A stretch of DNA of 38,504 nucleotides from Muribaculaceae bacterium (GTDB lineage: Bacteria; Bacteroidota; Bacteroidia; Bacteroidales; Muribaculaceae), in contig JAKVKZ010000029.1 of assembly GCA_022484565.1 (NCBI GenBank), forward strand, positions 1-38,504, written 5' to 3'. Made by a program: the position numbers and the translations under genes. Shown in pieces: positions 16,099-24,605 of this stretch. The notes beneath the pieces are model-generated. The model did no database searches and was not told the DNA's origin. It saw only the letters and a program-made list of their open reading frames with translations. Position 1 is the first letter of the stretch. Each line of letters begins with the position of its first letter.

Positions 16099-16791
16099 TT
16101 ATAACAATTTACGAGGTTTTGTGGCATGAAAATCCTTGAGATAAGCCGGAGTGGAGTAAGCCACATCAATGAAATCGCCAGCACGGAAAGCGCGTTCGGC
16201 AAGCGCCATCATATCAATAGCCACAGGCTTGATGCCATCGATATAGCTGACATTTTCACGCTTGATGATATCCTTAGCCTTGTCGGAACCATTGCCAAAC
16301 AGGTAAAGATGCTTGGAAGAGTCGATGTCGCAGAACGAATCGGCATCGAGGATAAGCGGACGCGGCTCAACGACAGCTTTGAGAGAAAGATTGAAAACGG
16401 CAGTGTAAACCTCGCTGCGGCGAGCGTCAATCATAGGAACGAACAAGGCCGACTCATCATCGATGAAATGATTGAACATGGCCGAAACCGTAAGCAGCTG
16501 AAGCGTGTTGACGCCAATAAGCGGAACACCAAGCCCGAAACAAAGCCCCTTGGCCTCGGAAAGGCCTATGCGAAGTCCAGTGTAAGAACCCGGGCCAATG
16601 CTGACAGCCACCGCATCGATGGAAAGAGAGCGCGAGCGGGAATACTTCAAAACAGACTCAATAAAAGGGCTAAGCACTTTAGCATGATTTTGCCCCTTAT
16701 ACTCCTCGTGGTGCTCCAAGACCGCCCCCTCCTGCGTGAAAGCCACAGAACAGACATCGGTGGAGGTCTCAATATTCAAGATATTTGCCAT
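16099..16791 (-). CDS. tsaB: tRNA threonylcarbamoyladenosine biosynthesis protein TsaB
   Basis: A protein of about 230 residues of the ASKHA fold. TsaB pairs with TsaD to make the t6A modification of ANN-decoding tRNAs. The N-terminal NILNIETSTDVCSVAF is the family start. AVSIGPGSYTGLRIGLSEAKGL (about residues 65-86) is its signature. A stretch with VPMIDARRSEVYTAVF is also typical. The last part (VAYSTPAYLKDFHATKP) matches the common C-terminal P-x-Y-L-R motif. The start is taken at the second of two close ATGs. It is divergently oriented from yicC with a 95-bp shared upstream region. Confidence 0.93.
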   Translation of the reverse strand: MANILNIETSTDVCSVAFTQEGAVLEHHEEYKGQNHAKVLSPFIESVLKYSRSRSLSIDAVAVSIGPGSYTGLRIGLSEAKGLCFGLGVPLIGVNTLQLLTVSAMFNHFIDDESALFVPMIDARRSEVYTAVFNLSLKAVVEPRPLILDADSFCDIDSSKHLYLFGNGSDKAKDIIKRENVSYIDGIKPVAIDMMALAERAFRAGDFIDVAYSTPAYLKDFHATKPRKLL

Positions 16792-16810
16792 TATCAAATT
16801 AATTTCGATG

Positions 16811-16818
16811 CAAAATTA
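16811..16818 (-). promoter_or_regulatory. Possible -7 element of tsaB
   Basis: Minus strand TAATTTTG fits TAnnTTTG. No TTTG is found at the right distance upstream, and the leader would be very short. Confidence 0.35.
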
Positions 16819-16861
16819 GCATTTTTATTGCTTTTATTGCTAATTCTTTCGTTATTCGCAT

Positions 16862-16869
16862 TAATTTTG
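16862..16869 (+). promoter_or_regulatory. Possible -7 element of the yicC operon
   Basis: TAATTTTG fits TAnnTTTG, 17 bp before the yicC ATG. Only an ATTG (16836-16839, 22 bp upstream) is available as a -33, so the promoter is plausible but weak. Confidence 0.4.
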
Positions 16870-16886
16870 CAGAAAACTTTTTTGTT

Positions 16887-17768
16887 ATGATTTTATCAAT
16901 GACAGGTTTTGGGAAAGCAGTGACCCAATTCTCAAACAAAAAAATCACCGCTGAAATAAAATCACTAAACAGCAAGCAGCTTGACCTGTCGGTCAGATTG
17001 CCACAGGCCTACCGTGAGAAGGAACTCGATTTGCGCAACATGGTTTCACAGACAATGGAGCGCGGAAAAGTGGACTTATACATCTATACCGAAGCAGCCG
17101 ACGGAGCAACGCCGGCAAAAGTGAATATTGAACTAATCAGCGCCTACAAGAGCCAAATAGAACAGCTTTCCAAAAAACTCGGAATTGCCGAACCAACCGA
17201 CTGGTACGGAACATTGCTGAGGATGCCCGACGCAATAGTCACCGACGCGAATGACCCGACAATTGAAAAAGGCGAACTCGAAGCAGTGGCTGCAACAGTG
17301 GAAAAGGCAATAAAGGCACTAATTGAATTCCGCACCCAGGAAGGCAACAGACTGGCAGGATTCTTCCGCGAAAAAATCGAGAATATAGGAAAACTGCTTG
17401 ATGAAGATGTGGAACCATACGAAAAAGAAAGAATAGAAAAAATCAAGACAAGAATAATGGATTCCCTTTCAAAACTCGACGGAGTGGACTACGACCGCAA
17501 CCGCTTTGAACAGGAACTCATCTACTACATTGACAAACTCGACATAACAGAAGAGAAACTCCGACTACGCAACCATCTTGACTATTTCCTGAAAACTCTT
17601 GAAACCGGACACGGACAAGGAAAGAAACTGGGATTCATCAGCCAAGAAATGGGACGTGAAATCAACACTTTAGGTTCTAAATCGAATCATGCTGAACTAC
17701 AGAAAGTTGTGGTGCGCATGAAAGACGAATTAGAGCAAATAAAGGAACAAGTCCTCAACGTGTTATAA
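16887..17768 (+). CDS. yicC: YicC family endoribonuclease
   Basis: A 293-residue protein of the YicC/YloC family, which in E. coli and B. subtilis cleaves RNA. The N-terminal ILSMTGFGKAV and KSLNSKQLDLSVRLP are the family signatures. The C-terminal DUF1732 part has RNRFEQELIYYIDKLDITEE, LRNHLDYFLKTL and the closing GKKLGFISQEMGREINTLGS plus KSNHAELQKVVV, where conserved Glu and His residues bind metal. It heads a plus-strand operon with gmk, nadD and the DUF5063 gene, with 7 bp to gmk. Confidence 0.93.
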   Translation: MILSMTGFGKAVTQFSNKKITAEIKSLNSKQLDLSVRLPQAYREKELDLRNMVSQTMERGKVDLYIYTEAADGATPAKVNIELISAYKSQIEQLSKKLGIAEPTDWYGTLLRMPDAIVTDANDPTIEKGELEAVAATVEKAIKALIEFRTQEGNRLAGFFREKIENIGKLLDEDVEPYEKERIEKIKTRIMDSLSKLDGVDYDRNRFEQELIYYIDKLDITEEKLRLRNHLDYFLKTLETGHGQGKKLGFISQEMGREINTLGSKSNHAELQKVVVRMKDELEQIKEQVLNVL

Positions 17769-17775
17769 CAATAAT

Positions 17776-18348
17776 ATGGGAAAGGGAAAGCTGATAATAA
17801 TATCCGCGCCATCGGGCTGCGGCAAGTCAACAATCATCAGCCACATCATCAACGACCCTGAATTGCGGCTATCGTTCTCGGTGTCGGCCACAACACGGCA
17901 GCCACGCACGGGTGAAGTGAACGGCAAAGACTACTATTTCCTTACACAAGAGGAATTCAACGACGCAATAGCCGAGAATGCCCTTGTGGAATATCAGGAA
18001 GTGTATGCAGGCCGATTCTACGGCACACTGCGGAGCGAAGTGGAACGCATACAAAGCGACGGAAAGAACGTGGTGCTTGACATTGACGTGAAAGGCGGAG
18101 TGAACGTGAAACGCGAATACGGTAACAACGCACTTTCGATATTCATCAAGCCGCCAAGCATCGAAACCTTACGCCAAAGGCTTGTAAATCGAGGCACAGA
18201 CACAGAAGAGGCAATCAACCAGCGGGTGGCAAAAGCATCGCTGGAACTGACCTACGCCGAAAAATACGACGCTGTGGTGGTGAATGATGTGCTTGAGGAA
18301 GCCGTTGCAAGAACAAGAAAACTAATACTTGAATTCACAAACAACTAA
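17776..18348 (+). CDS. gmk: Guanylate kinase
   Basis: A 190-residue nucleotide kinase phosphorylating GMP to GDP with ATP. The P-loop is SAPSGCGKST (residues 9-18). The GMP-binding region has SVSATTRQPRTGEVNGKDYYF. Then come the YGT motif (RFYGTLRSEVE), the LDIDVKGG strand and the lid region RLVNRGTDTEEAINQRV. Length matches the family. It lies 7 bp after yicC, a pairing seen across many bacteria, and 12 bp before nadD. Confidence 0.97.
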   Translation: MGKGKLIIISAPSGCGKSTIISHIINDPELRLSFSVSATTRQPRTGEVNGKDYYFLTQEEFNDAIAENALVEYQEVYAGRFYGTLRSEVERIQSDGKNVVLDIDVKGGVNVKREYGNNALSIFIKPPSIETLRQRLVNRGTDTEEAINQRVAKASLELTYAEKYDAVVVNDVLEEAVARTRKLILEFTNN

Positions 18349-18360
18349 AAGAAAAACTAT

Positions 18361-18936
18361 ATGAAAATAGGCATTTTTGGTGGCTCATTCAACCCTATCC
18401 ATATAGGTCATGCGATTTTGGCAAACTATATAAGCCAAAACGCAGGACTTGACCAATTATGGCTGATGGTGACGCCCCAAAATCCGCTGAAAGAGGACAG
18501 CGACCACCGCTACGACGCACACAGAATACGCATGGTGCAAATGGTGGCATCGAAATGCGAAAATGTGTCAACTTCAGGATTTGAATTCACCATGCCACAG
18601 CCGAACTACACCATAAACACACTCGACGCACTTGCAAAGAAATTCCCCGATGACCACTTTGTGATAATAATCGGAGGCGACAACTGGGCAGTGTTCGACA
18701 AATGGAAAGATTATCAGCGGATAATCGATGAATATGGAGTAATAGTGTATCCACGAAGAGGCTACACCAACAATGTGCCTGACAAATACAAGGAAAAAGT
18801 GAAGATGATAGATGCACCGCTGATAGAAATATCTTCATCGTACATCAGAGAACAACTTCACGAAATGAGAAACATGAATTTTTATCTTCCTCAAGACGTG
18901 TACCGCTACATTCTTGAGAATCATTTATATTATTGA
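18361..18936 (+). CDS. nadD: Nicotinate-nucleotide adenylyltransferase
   Basis: A 191-residue nucleotidyltransferase making deamido-NAD from nicotinate mononucleotide and ATP. It has the GIFGGSFNPIHIGH start with its nucleotide-binding (H/T)xGH motif (residues 4-17). MVTPQNPLKE and DAHRIRMVQM follow, then IIIGGDNWAVFDKWKDY. The C-terminal ISSSYIREQL is the family's ISSTxIR ATP-binding motif. It lies 12 bp after gmk and 3 bp before the DUF5063 gene. Confidence 0.96.
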   Translation: MKIGIFGGSFNPIHIGHAILANYISQNAGLDQLWLMVTPQNPLKEDSDHRYDAHRIRMVQMVASKCENVSTSGFEFTMPQPNYTINTLDALAKKFPDDHFVIIIGGDNWAVFDKWKDYQRIIDEYGVIVYPRRGYTNNVPDKYKEKVKMIDAPLIEISSSYIREQLHEMRNMNFYLPQDVYRYILENHLYY

Positions 18937-18939
18937 TTT

Positions 18940-19461
18940 ATGGCAAACGAAGCATTAAGCACCAACAGCATAGCACTGATAGCACTGGCAAACGAATATT
19001 GCCATGCAATAGAGACGATTGAAGAAGCGGAAGAACCGGAAGCATTCATAGCATCAATGCTGAAAATGCTGCCACGCATCTACATAACCGCCTCCGACGT
19101 GACAACGGCAATCGACGAGGACGAAAGCTACTATGTGGAATCGTATCTCGACGAAACGACCTACGACCAAGTGAGAAGCCATATTGCAGAAATGATGGGC
19201 GACGAGGACACATATCTGGAAGTGTTCGAGGAAGACATGAAATATTCCGACACTCCGATAGCAGTGACCGTTTCGGAAAGCCTTGCCGACATATATCAAG
19301 ACCTGTACAACTTTGTGGCAGCTGTAAAAGACGCTCCGACCGAAGCACAACAGGAAATAATCGGCCAATGCAAACAGAATTTCGACAACTACTGGGGACA
19401 GACACTTTGCAATGTGCTACGTGCCCTGCACAACATAAGATATGGCAGAGGACTGGAATGA
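18940..19461 (+). CDS. DUF5063 domain protein
   Basis: A 173-residue acidic, helical, cytosolic protein without a signal peptide. Segments IALIALANEYCHAIETIEEA, LKMLPRIYI, then YSDTPIAVTVSESLADIYQD and LYNFVAAVKDAP fit the DUF5063 family of Bacteroidetes and actinobacteria. Its function is unknown. It lies 3 bp after nadD as the last gene of the yicC operon, as in other Bacteroidales. Confidence 0.8.
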   Translation: MANEALSTNSIALIALANEYCHAIETIEEAEEPEAFIASMLKMLPRIYITASDVTTAIDEDESYYVESYLDETTYDQVRSHIAEMMGDEDTYLEVFEEDMKYSDTPIAVTVSESLADIYQDLYNFVAAVKDAPTEAQQEIIGQCKQNFDNYWGQTLCNVLRALHNIRYGRGLE

Positions 19462-19485
19462 AAAGCCAAAATTTGAGATAATAAA

Positions 19486-19517
19486 TTTGCTTATCTCACA
19501 TTTACGTGTTAACTTTG
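19486..19517 (+). promoter_or_regulatory. Promoter of the phosphohexomutase gene
   Basis: TTTG (19486-19489), 20 bp, TAACTTTG (19510-19517): an exact Bacteroidetes consensus pair. Transcription should start near 19524, giving a leader of about 38 bases. Confidence 0.75.
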
Positions 19518-19561
19518 TTTCCAACCAATTGAATTATTAACCAATAAAATATATTTTGAAC

Positions 19562-21313
19562 ATGAAAGATGACGAATTGCTAAAAGCCATTACTGTAAAG
19601 GCAAAGGCATGGCTGAGTGAAGATTACGATGCAGCCACAAGAGCCGAAGTTCAAAGAATGCTCGACAATGAAGACAAAACAGAGCTGATAGATTCATTCT
19701 ACAAAGATTTGGAATTCGGAACAGGCGGACTGCGCGGAGTGATGGGTGCAGGCTCGAACCGCATGAACATATACACAGTGGGCGCAGCAACTCAAGGACT
19801 TGCCAACTACCTGAAAGTGGCATTCGCCGAATTGAAACAAATCAAAGTGGTAGTAGGCCACGACGTACGCAACAACAGCCGCCATTTCGCTGAAATTGTA
19901 GCAGACATATTCTCGGCAAACGGCATCAAGGTGTATCTGTTCGACGACTGCCGCCCTACCCCTGAAGTTTCGTTCGCAATCCGTGAACTTGGCTGCCAAA
20001 GCGGAGTAAACATCACCGCATCACACAACCCCAAAGAATTCAACGGCTACAAGGCATACTGGAACGACGGAGCACAAATGGTTTCGCCACACGACACCAA
20101 CACCATCGACTATGTGAACAAGGTGAAGGGCGTGAAGGAAATCAAATTCCAAGGCAAACCAGAACTGATAGAATTCATCGGTGCTGAAATCGACAACAAG
20201 TTTCTTGCAAAAATCAAGACACTGTCGTTAAGCCCCGACGTAATCAAGCGCCAGCACGACCTGAAGATTGTATATACTCCTATCCACGGCACAGGAAAGC
20301 ATCTTATTCCACGCTCACTGGAGAACTTCGGATTCACCAACATATACCATGTGGCTGCGCAAGACGTGCAGAGCGGCAATTTCCCGACAGTGGAATCGCC
20401 AAACCCTGAAGTTCCTTCAGCAATGGCATTGGCAATTGAACGCGCCAAGGAAGTAAACGCCGACATAGTGCTTGCCTCCGACCCTGACGCTGACCGCATT
20501 GGCGTGGTATTCAAGAACACCAAAGGTGAATACGCACTTGCCAACGGCAACCAGATAGTGATGATTTTCCTCAACTACCTGATGACACGCAACACAGAAC
20601 TCGGAAAACTCACTGGCAACGAATACATTGTAAAGACAATCGTCACGACCGACACCATCAAGGCCATTGCAGAAGCACAGAAAATAAAGATGTTCGACTG
20701 CTACACTGGATTCAAATGGATAGCAAACGTGATGCTTGAAAATGAAGGCAAAGCACGTTACCTTGGAGGCGGTGAAGAGAGCTACGGCTTCCTCGCTGAG
20801 GACTTTGTACGCGACAAGGATTCAGTGTCAGCAATCTCGTTGATGGCAGAAATAGCCGCTTGGGCTAAGGACCGCGGCCTCGACATGAACAAGATGCTCA
20901 TCGACATCTACATGAAATACGGTTATTCAAAAGAAAAAGGAATTTCACTCGTACGCAAAGGCAAGACTGGAGCAGAGGAAATCGTGGCAATAATGAAGAA
21001 GTTCCGCGAGAATCCACCGGCAACAATTGCAGGTTCAAAAGTAGTGCTGATAAAGGACTACAACTCATTGGAAGAGAAAGACCTCAAGGCAGGCACAGTG
21101 AAAAAACTCGTGATGCCTACCACATCGAACGTTCTGCAATACTACACAGCCGACGGCACAAAGGTTTCCATACGTCCTTCGGGCACAGAGCCTAAAATCA
21201 AGTTCTATCTTGAAGTTCACGACAAGCTGAAATCAGCAGCCGACTACGACGCACTGAACGAGGCTTCCGACGCTAAACTTGACGCAATAGCAAAAGACCT
21301 CGGAATAGAATAG
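19562..21313 (+). CDS. Phosphoglucomutase/phosphomannomutase
   Basis: A 583-residue alpha-D-phosphohexomutase, the long type resembling PgcA/PGM2. It interconverts hexose 1- and 6-phosphates and so feeds or drains glycogen. FGTGGLRGVMGAGSNRMNI lies near residue 50. The phosphoserine loop is VNITASHNPKEFNGYKAYW. The metal-binding loop is ASDPDADRIGVVF. The sugar-specificity loop is LGGGEESYGFL. The phosphate-binding loop near the C-terminus is SIRPSGTEPKIKFYLEV. All four catalytic loops are intact. The gene is monocistronic, with its own promoter and terminator. Whether it prefers glucose, mannose or another sugar cannot be told. Confidence 0.93.
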   Translation: MKDDELLKAITVKAKAWLSEDYDAATRAEVQRMLDNEDKTELIDSFYKDLEFGTGGLRGVMGAGSNRMNIYTVGAATQGLANYLKVAFAELKQIKVVVGHDVRNNSRHFAEIVADIFSANGIKVYLFDDCRPTPEVSFAIRELGCQSGVNITASHNPKEFNGYKAYWNDGAQMVSPHDTNTIDYVNKVKGVKEIKFQGKPELIEFIGAEIDNKFLAKIKTLSLSPDVIKRQHDLKIVYTPIHGTGKHLIPRSLENFGFTNIYHVAAQDVQSGNFPTVESPNPEVPSAMALAIERAKEVNADIVLASDPDADRIGVVFKNTKGEYALANGNQIVMIFLNYLMTRNTELGKLTGNEYIVKTIVTTDTIKAIAEAQKIKMFDCYTGFKWIANVMLENEGKARYLGGGEESYGFLAEDFVRDKDSVSAISLMAEIAAWAKDRGLDMNKMLIDIYMKYGYSKEKGISLVRKGKTGAEEIVAIMKKFRENPPATIAGSKVVLIKDYNSLEEKDLKAGTVKKLVMPTTSNVLQYYTADGTKVSIRPSGTEPKIKFYLEVHDKLKSAADYDALNEASDAKLDAIAKDLGIE

Positions 21314-21334
21314 GATAAATAATGCAAATACAAT

Positions 21335-21373
21335 AAATGCCGCACCTCAACCAATGAGATACGGCATTTTTTT
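21335..21373. terminator. Terminator between two convergent genes
   Basis: AAATGCCG (21335-21342) pairs with CGGCATTT (21362-21369), with CTCA/TGAG pairing inside, followed by a T run to 21373. It ends the phosphohexomutase transcript and may also stop the facing minus-strand gene. Confidence 0.75.
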
Positions 21374-21401
21374 ATAATTTATAAAACCAAACAGCCTTAA
21401 A

Positions 21402-22142
21402 TCACTTATCTGTAGCCTTCGCCTTTACTGCCCTGACTACATAGCCTGAACAGCGGAGGTCGAAACTGCAATATTTATTGCCGTACCTGTCGAAATAGAG
21501 ATGCCAGGCATTGTCGCTCGTCTTGTCAACATCACTTAAAGTGCCGCTCCAATAGTAACTGCGGTACATTTCATCGTCCAACGACATACGGTCGCCAACA
21601 GCCGGCAGGAAAATGCTTTTGCCCGTCTTGCCGGTGATTTTCATGCCACGGACACCATGGAAACGGGTCCATGTCCATTTGCAGCTGTCGCAAAGTTCCT
21701 TTAATTCATCATGCGACGGCAGACGCCATTCGCGCCCCAAATTGGCAGTAGCCATATCGAACGCCGTGAAACAGATATTGGTTAGCGGAGTGACACCGCC
21801 ATAAAGTTTTGAATTCCAATTTCCATCGGCATCCTGCACATCTTCCGTTTCATTCTCGCCCGAAGGGTCAGCCCAACCGAAATGAATGCCAGCACCTTCA
21901 GGAGAATTAGCGCCAACATTGCATGCCGCCCACTGCACACTTAGGCCAAGGTCAACAGCACCTTCAGTCACTATCGGATTGAGGTCAACCACAGGTTTGT
22001 CAACGGGATTCACCTTCGGCTTAACAACCGATTTTTTGGCCTTTTCCACAGGCATTGCCTTCGGCGGATTAACTGCAGCAAAGGCATTCCCTGAAACAGC
22101 CATAAAAGTCAACGCAATAATCAAGAATTTAAATTTGCTCAT
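21402..22142 (-). CDS. Secreted single-module FISUMP-type protein
   Basis: A protein of about 246 residues with a signal peptide (SKFKFLIIALTFMAVSGN then AFA). A Pro/Lys/Val-rich linker follows (KKSVVKPKVNPVDKPVVDLN). One FISUMP-type domain comes next: AVDLGLSVQWAACNVGANSP, FGWADPSGENET, REWRLPSHDELKEL, CKWTWTRFHGVRGMKITGK, KSIFLPAVG, YYWSGTLSD and a final YVVRAV. It is a one-module relative of the five-module protein 10 kb away, without Fn3 domains. The start at 22142 was chosen because it places the signal peptide at the N-terminus; an ATG 48 bases upstream gives no sensible extension. Ligand and role are unknown. Confidence 0.85.
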   Translation of the reverse strand: MSKFKFLIIALTFMAVSGNAFAAVNPPKAMPVEKAKKSVVKPKVNPVDKPVVDLNPIVTEGAVDLGLSVQWAACNVGANSPEGAGIHFGWADPSGENETEDVQDADGNWNSKLYGGVTPLTNICFTAFDMATANLGREWRLPSHDELKELCDSCKWTWTRFHGVRGMKITGKTGKSIFLPAVGDRMSLDDEMYRSYYWSGTLSDVDKTSDNAWHLYFDRYGNKYCSFDLRCSGYVVRAVKAKATDK

Positions 22143-22293
22143 AATCAGAATTCCGAAAATTTCGCTGCTAATATAGCTATTTTTCATCAAAACAAGACTA
22201 ATGCGACAAAATATTAACCGCTAAAATCATTTTTGACGGCTTAAATACTCACTGAACAGCAAATCCATCAAAACAGTTCCATTGATGATGGCA

Positions 22294-22572
22294 CTAATGA
22301 GAATCACTCAGTAAAGATGCCCGAATAGCAAATAAAACTGCGATACTGTGCTTACACACCTTATCGGAATAAGGGCAATCACATATACATGATCGAATTT
22401 CATCACCATTCATCTTAATCTTGATGTGGTAATCTTCAGAGCTATGGACAATTGCAGTCCATGAGCCATTGTCGTGCTTCTGAAGCGAGGACACCTTTCC
22501 GGATTGGTAATAATCCCTACCTTTGTCCAACGCTACACGCATAGCTTTTTCTTCAAAATTGTAGATATTCAT
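22294..22572 (-). CDS. SWIM zinc-finger mini-protein
   Basis: A 92-residue protein almost entirely made of one SWIM-type zinc finger. The C-terminal CICDCPYSDKVCKHSIAVLF holds the CxC...CxH ligands. The preceding VSSLQKHDNGSWTAIVHSS forms the usual beta lead-in. SWIM domains bind DNA or proteins and normally sit in much larger proteins such as SNF2 helicases or MULE transposases. Here the protein ends 18 residues after the last His. The ATG at 22572 is marked by AAGGAGG 8-9 bases upstream, a strong Shine-Dalgarno site that is rare in this phylum. Confidence 0.8.
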   Translation of the reverse strand: MNIYNFEEKAMRVALDKGRDYYQSGKVSSLQKHDNGSWTAIVHSSEDYHIKIKMNGDEIRSCICDCPYSDKVCKHSIAVLFAIRASLLSDSH

Positions 22573-22662
22573 ACTATATTCCTCCTTAAGTTTTACGTTA
22601 CAACGAAAATACAATAAGGCAACGATACGGCAAAGAAATGGTACGAAAATCTATAGACAATT

Positions 22663-23604
22663 TCACGAAAAATATTTTGTCCGACGGATAACGCCACCAG
22701 CACTCTCCTCGAACTTATTGACAGCCACATAACTATGCGGCAATTCATACGGGAGAAGCACTTTCCGCATTTCCTCAATCAAACCTTCGCGAATACGGCC
22801 TTCCTTACGAAAACCAGCACGTAGACTACTATATTCAATCGCCAACACAACTTCCTCACCCGAAGCCTCGGAAGTGCGCGATGTGACATAAAACCTGATA
22901 TGCGGAAAGAACTTGGCAATCTTCATCTCAACCTCTTCAGGGAACACATTTTTGCCATCAATGTGAATGACATTATTGAAATTGCCATGCCAAAAGAATT
23001 GTGACGGCGAAACAAGCGTAACCATATCGTCAGTAACCAAATGGTTAGGGAAATAATGCATGGAATCAATCAACAGGCAACCACGCTCATCAACGCTGAA
23101 AACATTATCGCCCAAAGCATTAAAAGGCTTCAACTCATGACTGACTGGAGACAGCGCCATTATGCCATGGTCAGTGGAATATGCAACATAAGCATCAACG
23201 CCAAAATCGGACAGCCAACGCTCCATGCGGCCATTTATACGGCCCGTTATAATGAACGAATGAATAAGTGCCAGCAATTCAGGATGATTGATAAGATAGA
23301 TCAACTGCGAGGGCGCAAAAACAGCTAAATCCATTGGCAAAGAGCCATCGTAAGCAGCAAGCGGCTGGTCAGTAAATTCTTCCCTAAGCACATCGGCATC
23401 AAGCATCAAAGCAGCCTCAGAAATAACCTTAGAAGCTACATTTTCAGGTGGCAAACTAACATAGAAATGTGCTTTACCGCAAAGTTTGAAGAAATCAATC
23501 AGCACGATGGCAGAAGCTCTGAAATTAGCCTCCGACATATTTTTCGGGCTGCAATATTTTTCATTTACGCCAGATTCATTATCACTATATTTTTTATGTT
23601 CCAT
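22663..23604 (-). CDS. Degenerate MenE-like (ANL superfamily) protein lacking P-loop and catalytic Lys
   Basis: A 313-residue protein resembling O-succinylbenzoate-CoA ligase MenE of Bacteroidales from the middle onward: DERGCLLIDS, HLVTDDMVTLV, FFWHGNFNNVIHIDGKNVFP EEVE, and VVLAIEYSS. The N-terminus begins around the 'MSEANFRASAIVLIDFF' helix that in MenE follows the ATP-binding loop, so the S-G-T-T-G-x-P-K-type loop is absent. The usual catalytic Lys of the C-terminal T-G-K-I-x-R motif is Gly304 in AGGVIRR. The upstream DNA is AT-rich and shows no missing half in another frame. Adenylation by the usual mechanism is therefore unlikely; it may be a pseudoenzyme with a binding role. No menaquinone genes are adjacent. 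Confidence 0.7.
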   Translation of the reverse strand: MEHKKYSDNESGVNEKYCSPKNMSEANFRASAIVLIDFFKLCGKAHFYVSLPPENVASKVISEAALMLDADVLREEFTDQPLAAYDGSLPMDLAVFAPSQLIYLINHPELLALIHSFIITGRINGRMERWLSDFGVDAYVAYSTDHGIMALSPVSHELKPFNALGDNVFSVDERGCLLIDSMHYFPNHLVTDDMVTLVSPSQFFWHGNFNNVIHIDGKNVFPEEVEMKIAKFFPHIRFYVTSRTSEASGEEVVLAIEYSSLRAGFRKEGRIREGLIEEMRKVLLPYELPHSYVAVNKFEESAGGVIRRTKYFS

Positions 23605-23834
23605 AGATTCTATAATAAAAATTGAATTAATTTATATGCTATTACAAAATAAATTATAAACTAAATTTAAAGTAACAGTTAAATAAAAATTAAAGCAATT
23701 ATTATTAAACTAATACTTTAGATTTTATGTGTAAGCCACAATATCAATTACAGCCCACAGACTTCAAATATAGTGATAATTTTAGAAACACAGAACATGA
23801 GCAGACATTAATTATCAGTGCATCGCACAAAGAG

Positions 23835-23863
23835 AAAGTCCGGCAGATAATATTGCCGACTTT
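23835..23863. other. Hairpin abutting the -33 element
   Basis: AAAGTC-C-GGCA (23835-23845) pairs with TGCCGACTTT (23854-23863), one bulged base, 8-base loop. Its 3' arm runs directly into the TTTG elements of the next promoter. It could be a terminator for an upstream transcript or an operator-like structure. Confidence 0.45.
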
Positions 23864-23865
23864 GC

Positions 23866-23896
23866 TTTGCATTATTAAAATCATTAATTATCTTTG
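23866..23896 (+). promoter_or_regulatory. Promoter of the cytidylate-kinase-like gene
   Basis: TTTG (23866-23869), 19 bp, TATCTTTG (23889-23896) fits the Bacteroidetes consensus. Expected transcript start is near 23903, 50 bases before the ATG. Confidence 0.65.
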
Positions 23897-23952
23897 CATC
23901 AAAAGCAAATAAAGGTGCATGATACGCCGAAACTATATTAAAGAGAAACGTT

Positions 23953-24588
23953 ATGGAAAATGACAATAAATATGTGATTACCATAGGCCGCCAATTCGGA
24001 AGCGGAGGCAGAGAAATAGGCAAAAAAATAGCTGAGAATCTCGGCATAAAATACTACGACAAAGAATTGCTGCGCGAAGCCGCCAAATCATCGGGAATGA
24101 ACGAGGAATTTTTTGAGGCAGCCGACGAGCGCACCCCTACTTTCTACAACAACCTGATGGCGTTCAACTACGGCTACAGCGCCGGAGCATATATGGTGGG
24201 GAGCATGCCGCTGAACGACGACAACATCTACCGCTCGCAGTGCGAAGTGATGCAGGAACTCGCCCGCCAGTCATCGTGCGTGATAGTGGGCAGAAGTGCG
24301 GATTTCGTGCTCAGAAAGCATCCACGGCTAATCAGCGTATTCATCCATGCGTCGATGGAATCAAGAATTGCGAGAATACTCTCGCGGTGTGACTGCAAAA
24401 CAGAAAACGAGGCAAAAAACATCAGCGTGAAAAAAGATAAGTTGAGAGCGAATTACTATAATTTCTATACCGACAAAGAATGGGGAAAATCTGAATCGTA
24501 CGACCTTTCAGTGGATTCGTCAAAACTGTCGGTTGACGACGTGGCCAAGCTGATAATCAGCTATGTGAAACTCCGTCTGCCAGATTAA
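23953..24588 (+). CDS. Cytidylate kinase-like family protein
   Basis: A 211-residue P-loop kinase of the cytidylate kinase-like family, distinct from the main Cmk. The N-terminus VITIGRQFGSGGREIGKKIA carries the nucleotide-binding GRxxGSGG loop (residues 12-19). KYYDKELLREAA and SSCVIVGRSADFVLR follow, with RIARILSR near the lid. Members are widespread in gut Bacteroidales and are assumed to phosphorylate a nucleoside monophosphate, but the substrate is unproven. It has its own promoter and is followed after 17 bp by the lipid kinase gene. Confidence 0.85.
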   Translation: MENDNKYVITIGRQFGSGGREIGKKIAENLGIKYYDKELLREAAKSSGMNEEFFEAADERTPTFYNNLMAFNYGYSAGAYMVGSMPLNDDNIYRSQCEVMQELARQSSCVIVGRSADFVLRKHPRLISVFIHASMESRIARILSRCDCKTENEAKNISVKKDKLRANYYNFYTDKEWGKSESYDLSVDSSKLSVDDVAKLIISYVKLRLPD

Positions 24589-24605
24589 ATCAGCCATAAA
24601 CATAC

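Larger units (their letters stand above)
23605..23952. other. Divergent intergenic region
   Basis: A 348-bp AT-rich stretch between the MenE-like gene and the cytidylate-kinase-like gene. It contains a hairpin at 23835-23863 and the plus-strand promoter at 23866-23896. A 61-codon open frame (23727-23912) overlaps both elements and has no recognisable features, so I do not count it as a gene. Confidence 0.6.

Noticed and set aside
23727..23912. A 61-codon frame in the divergent intergenic region
   Set aside because: It overlaps a hairpin and a consensus promoter and has no recognisable features.
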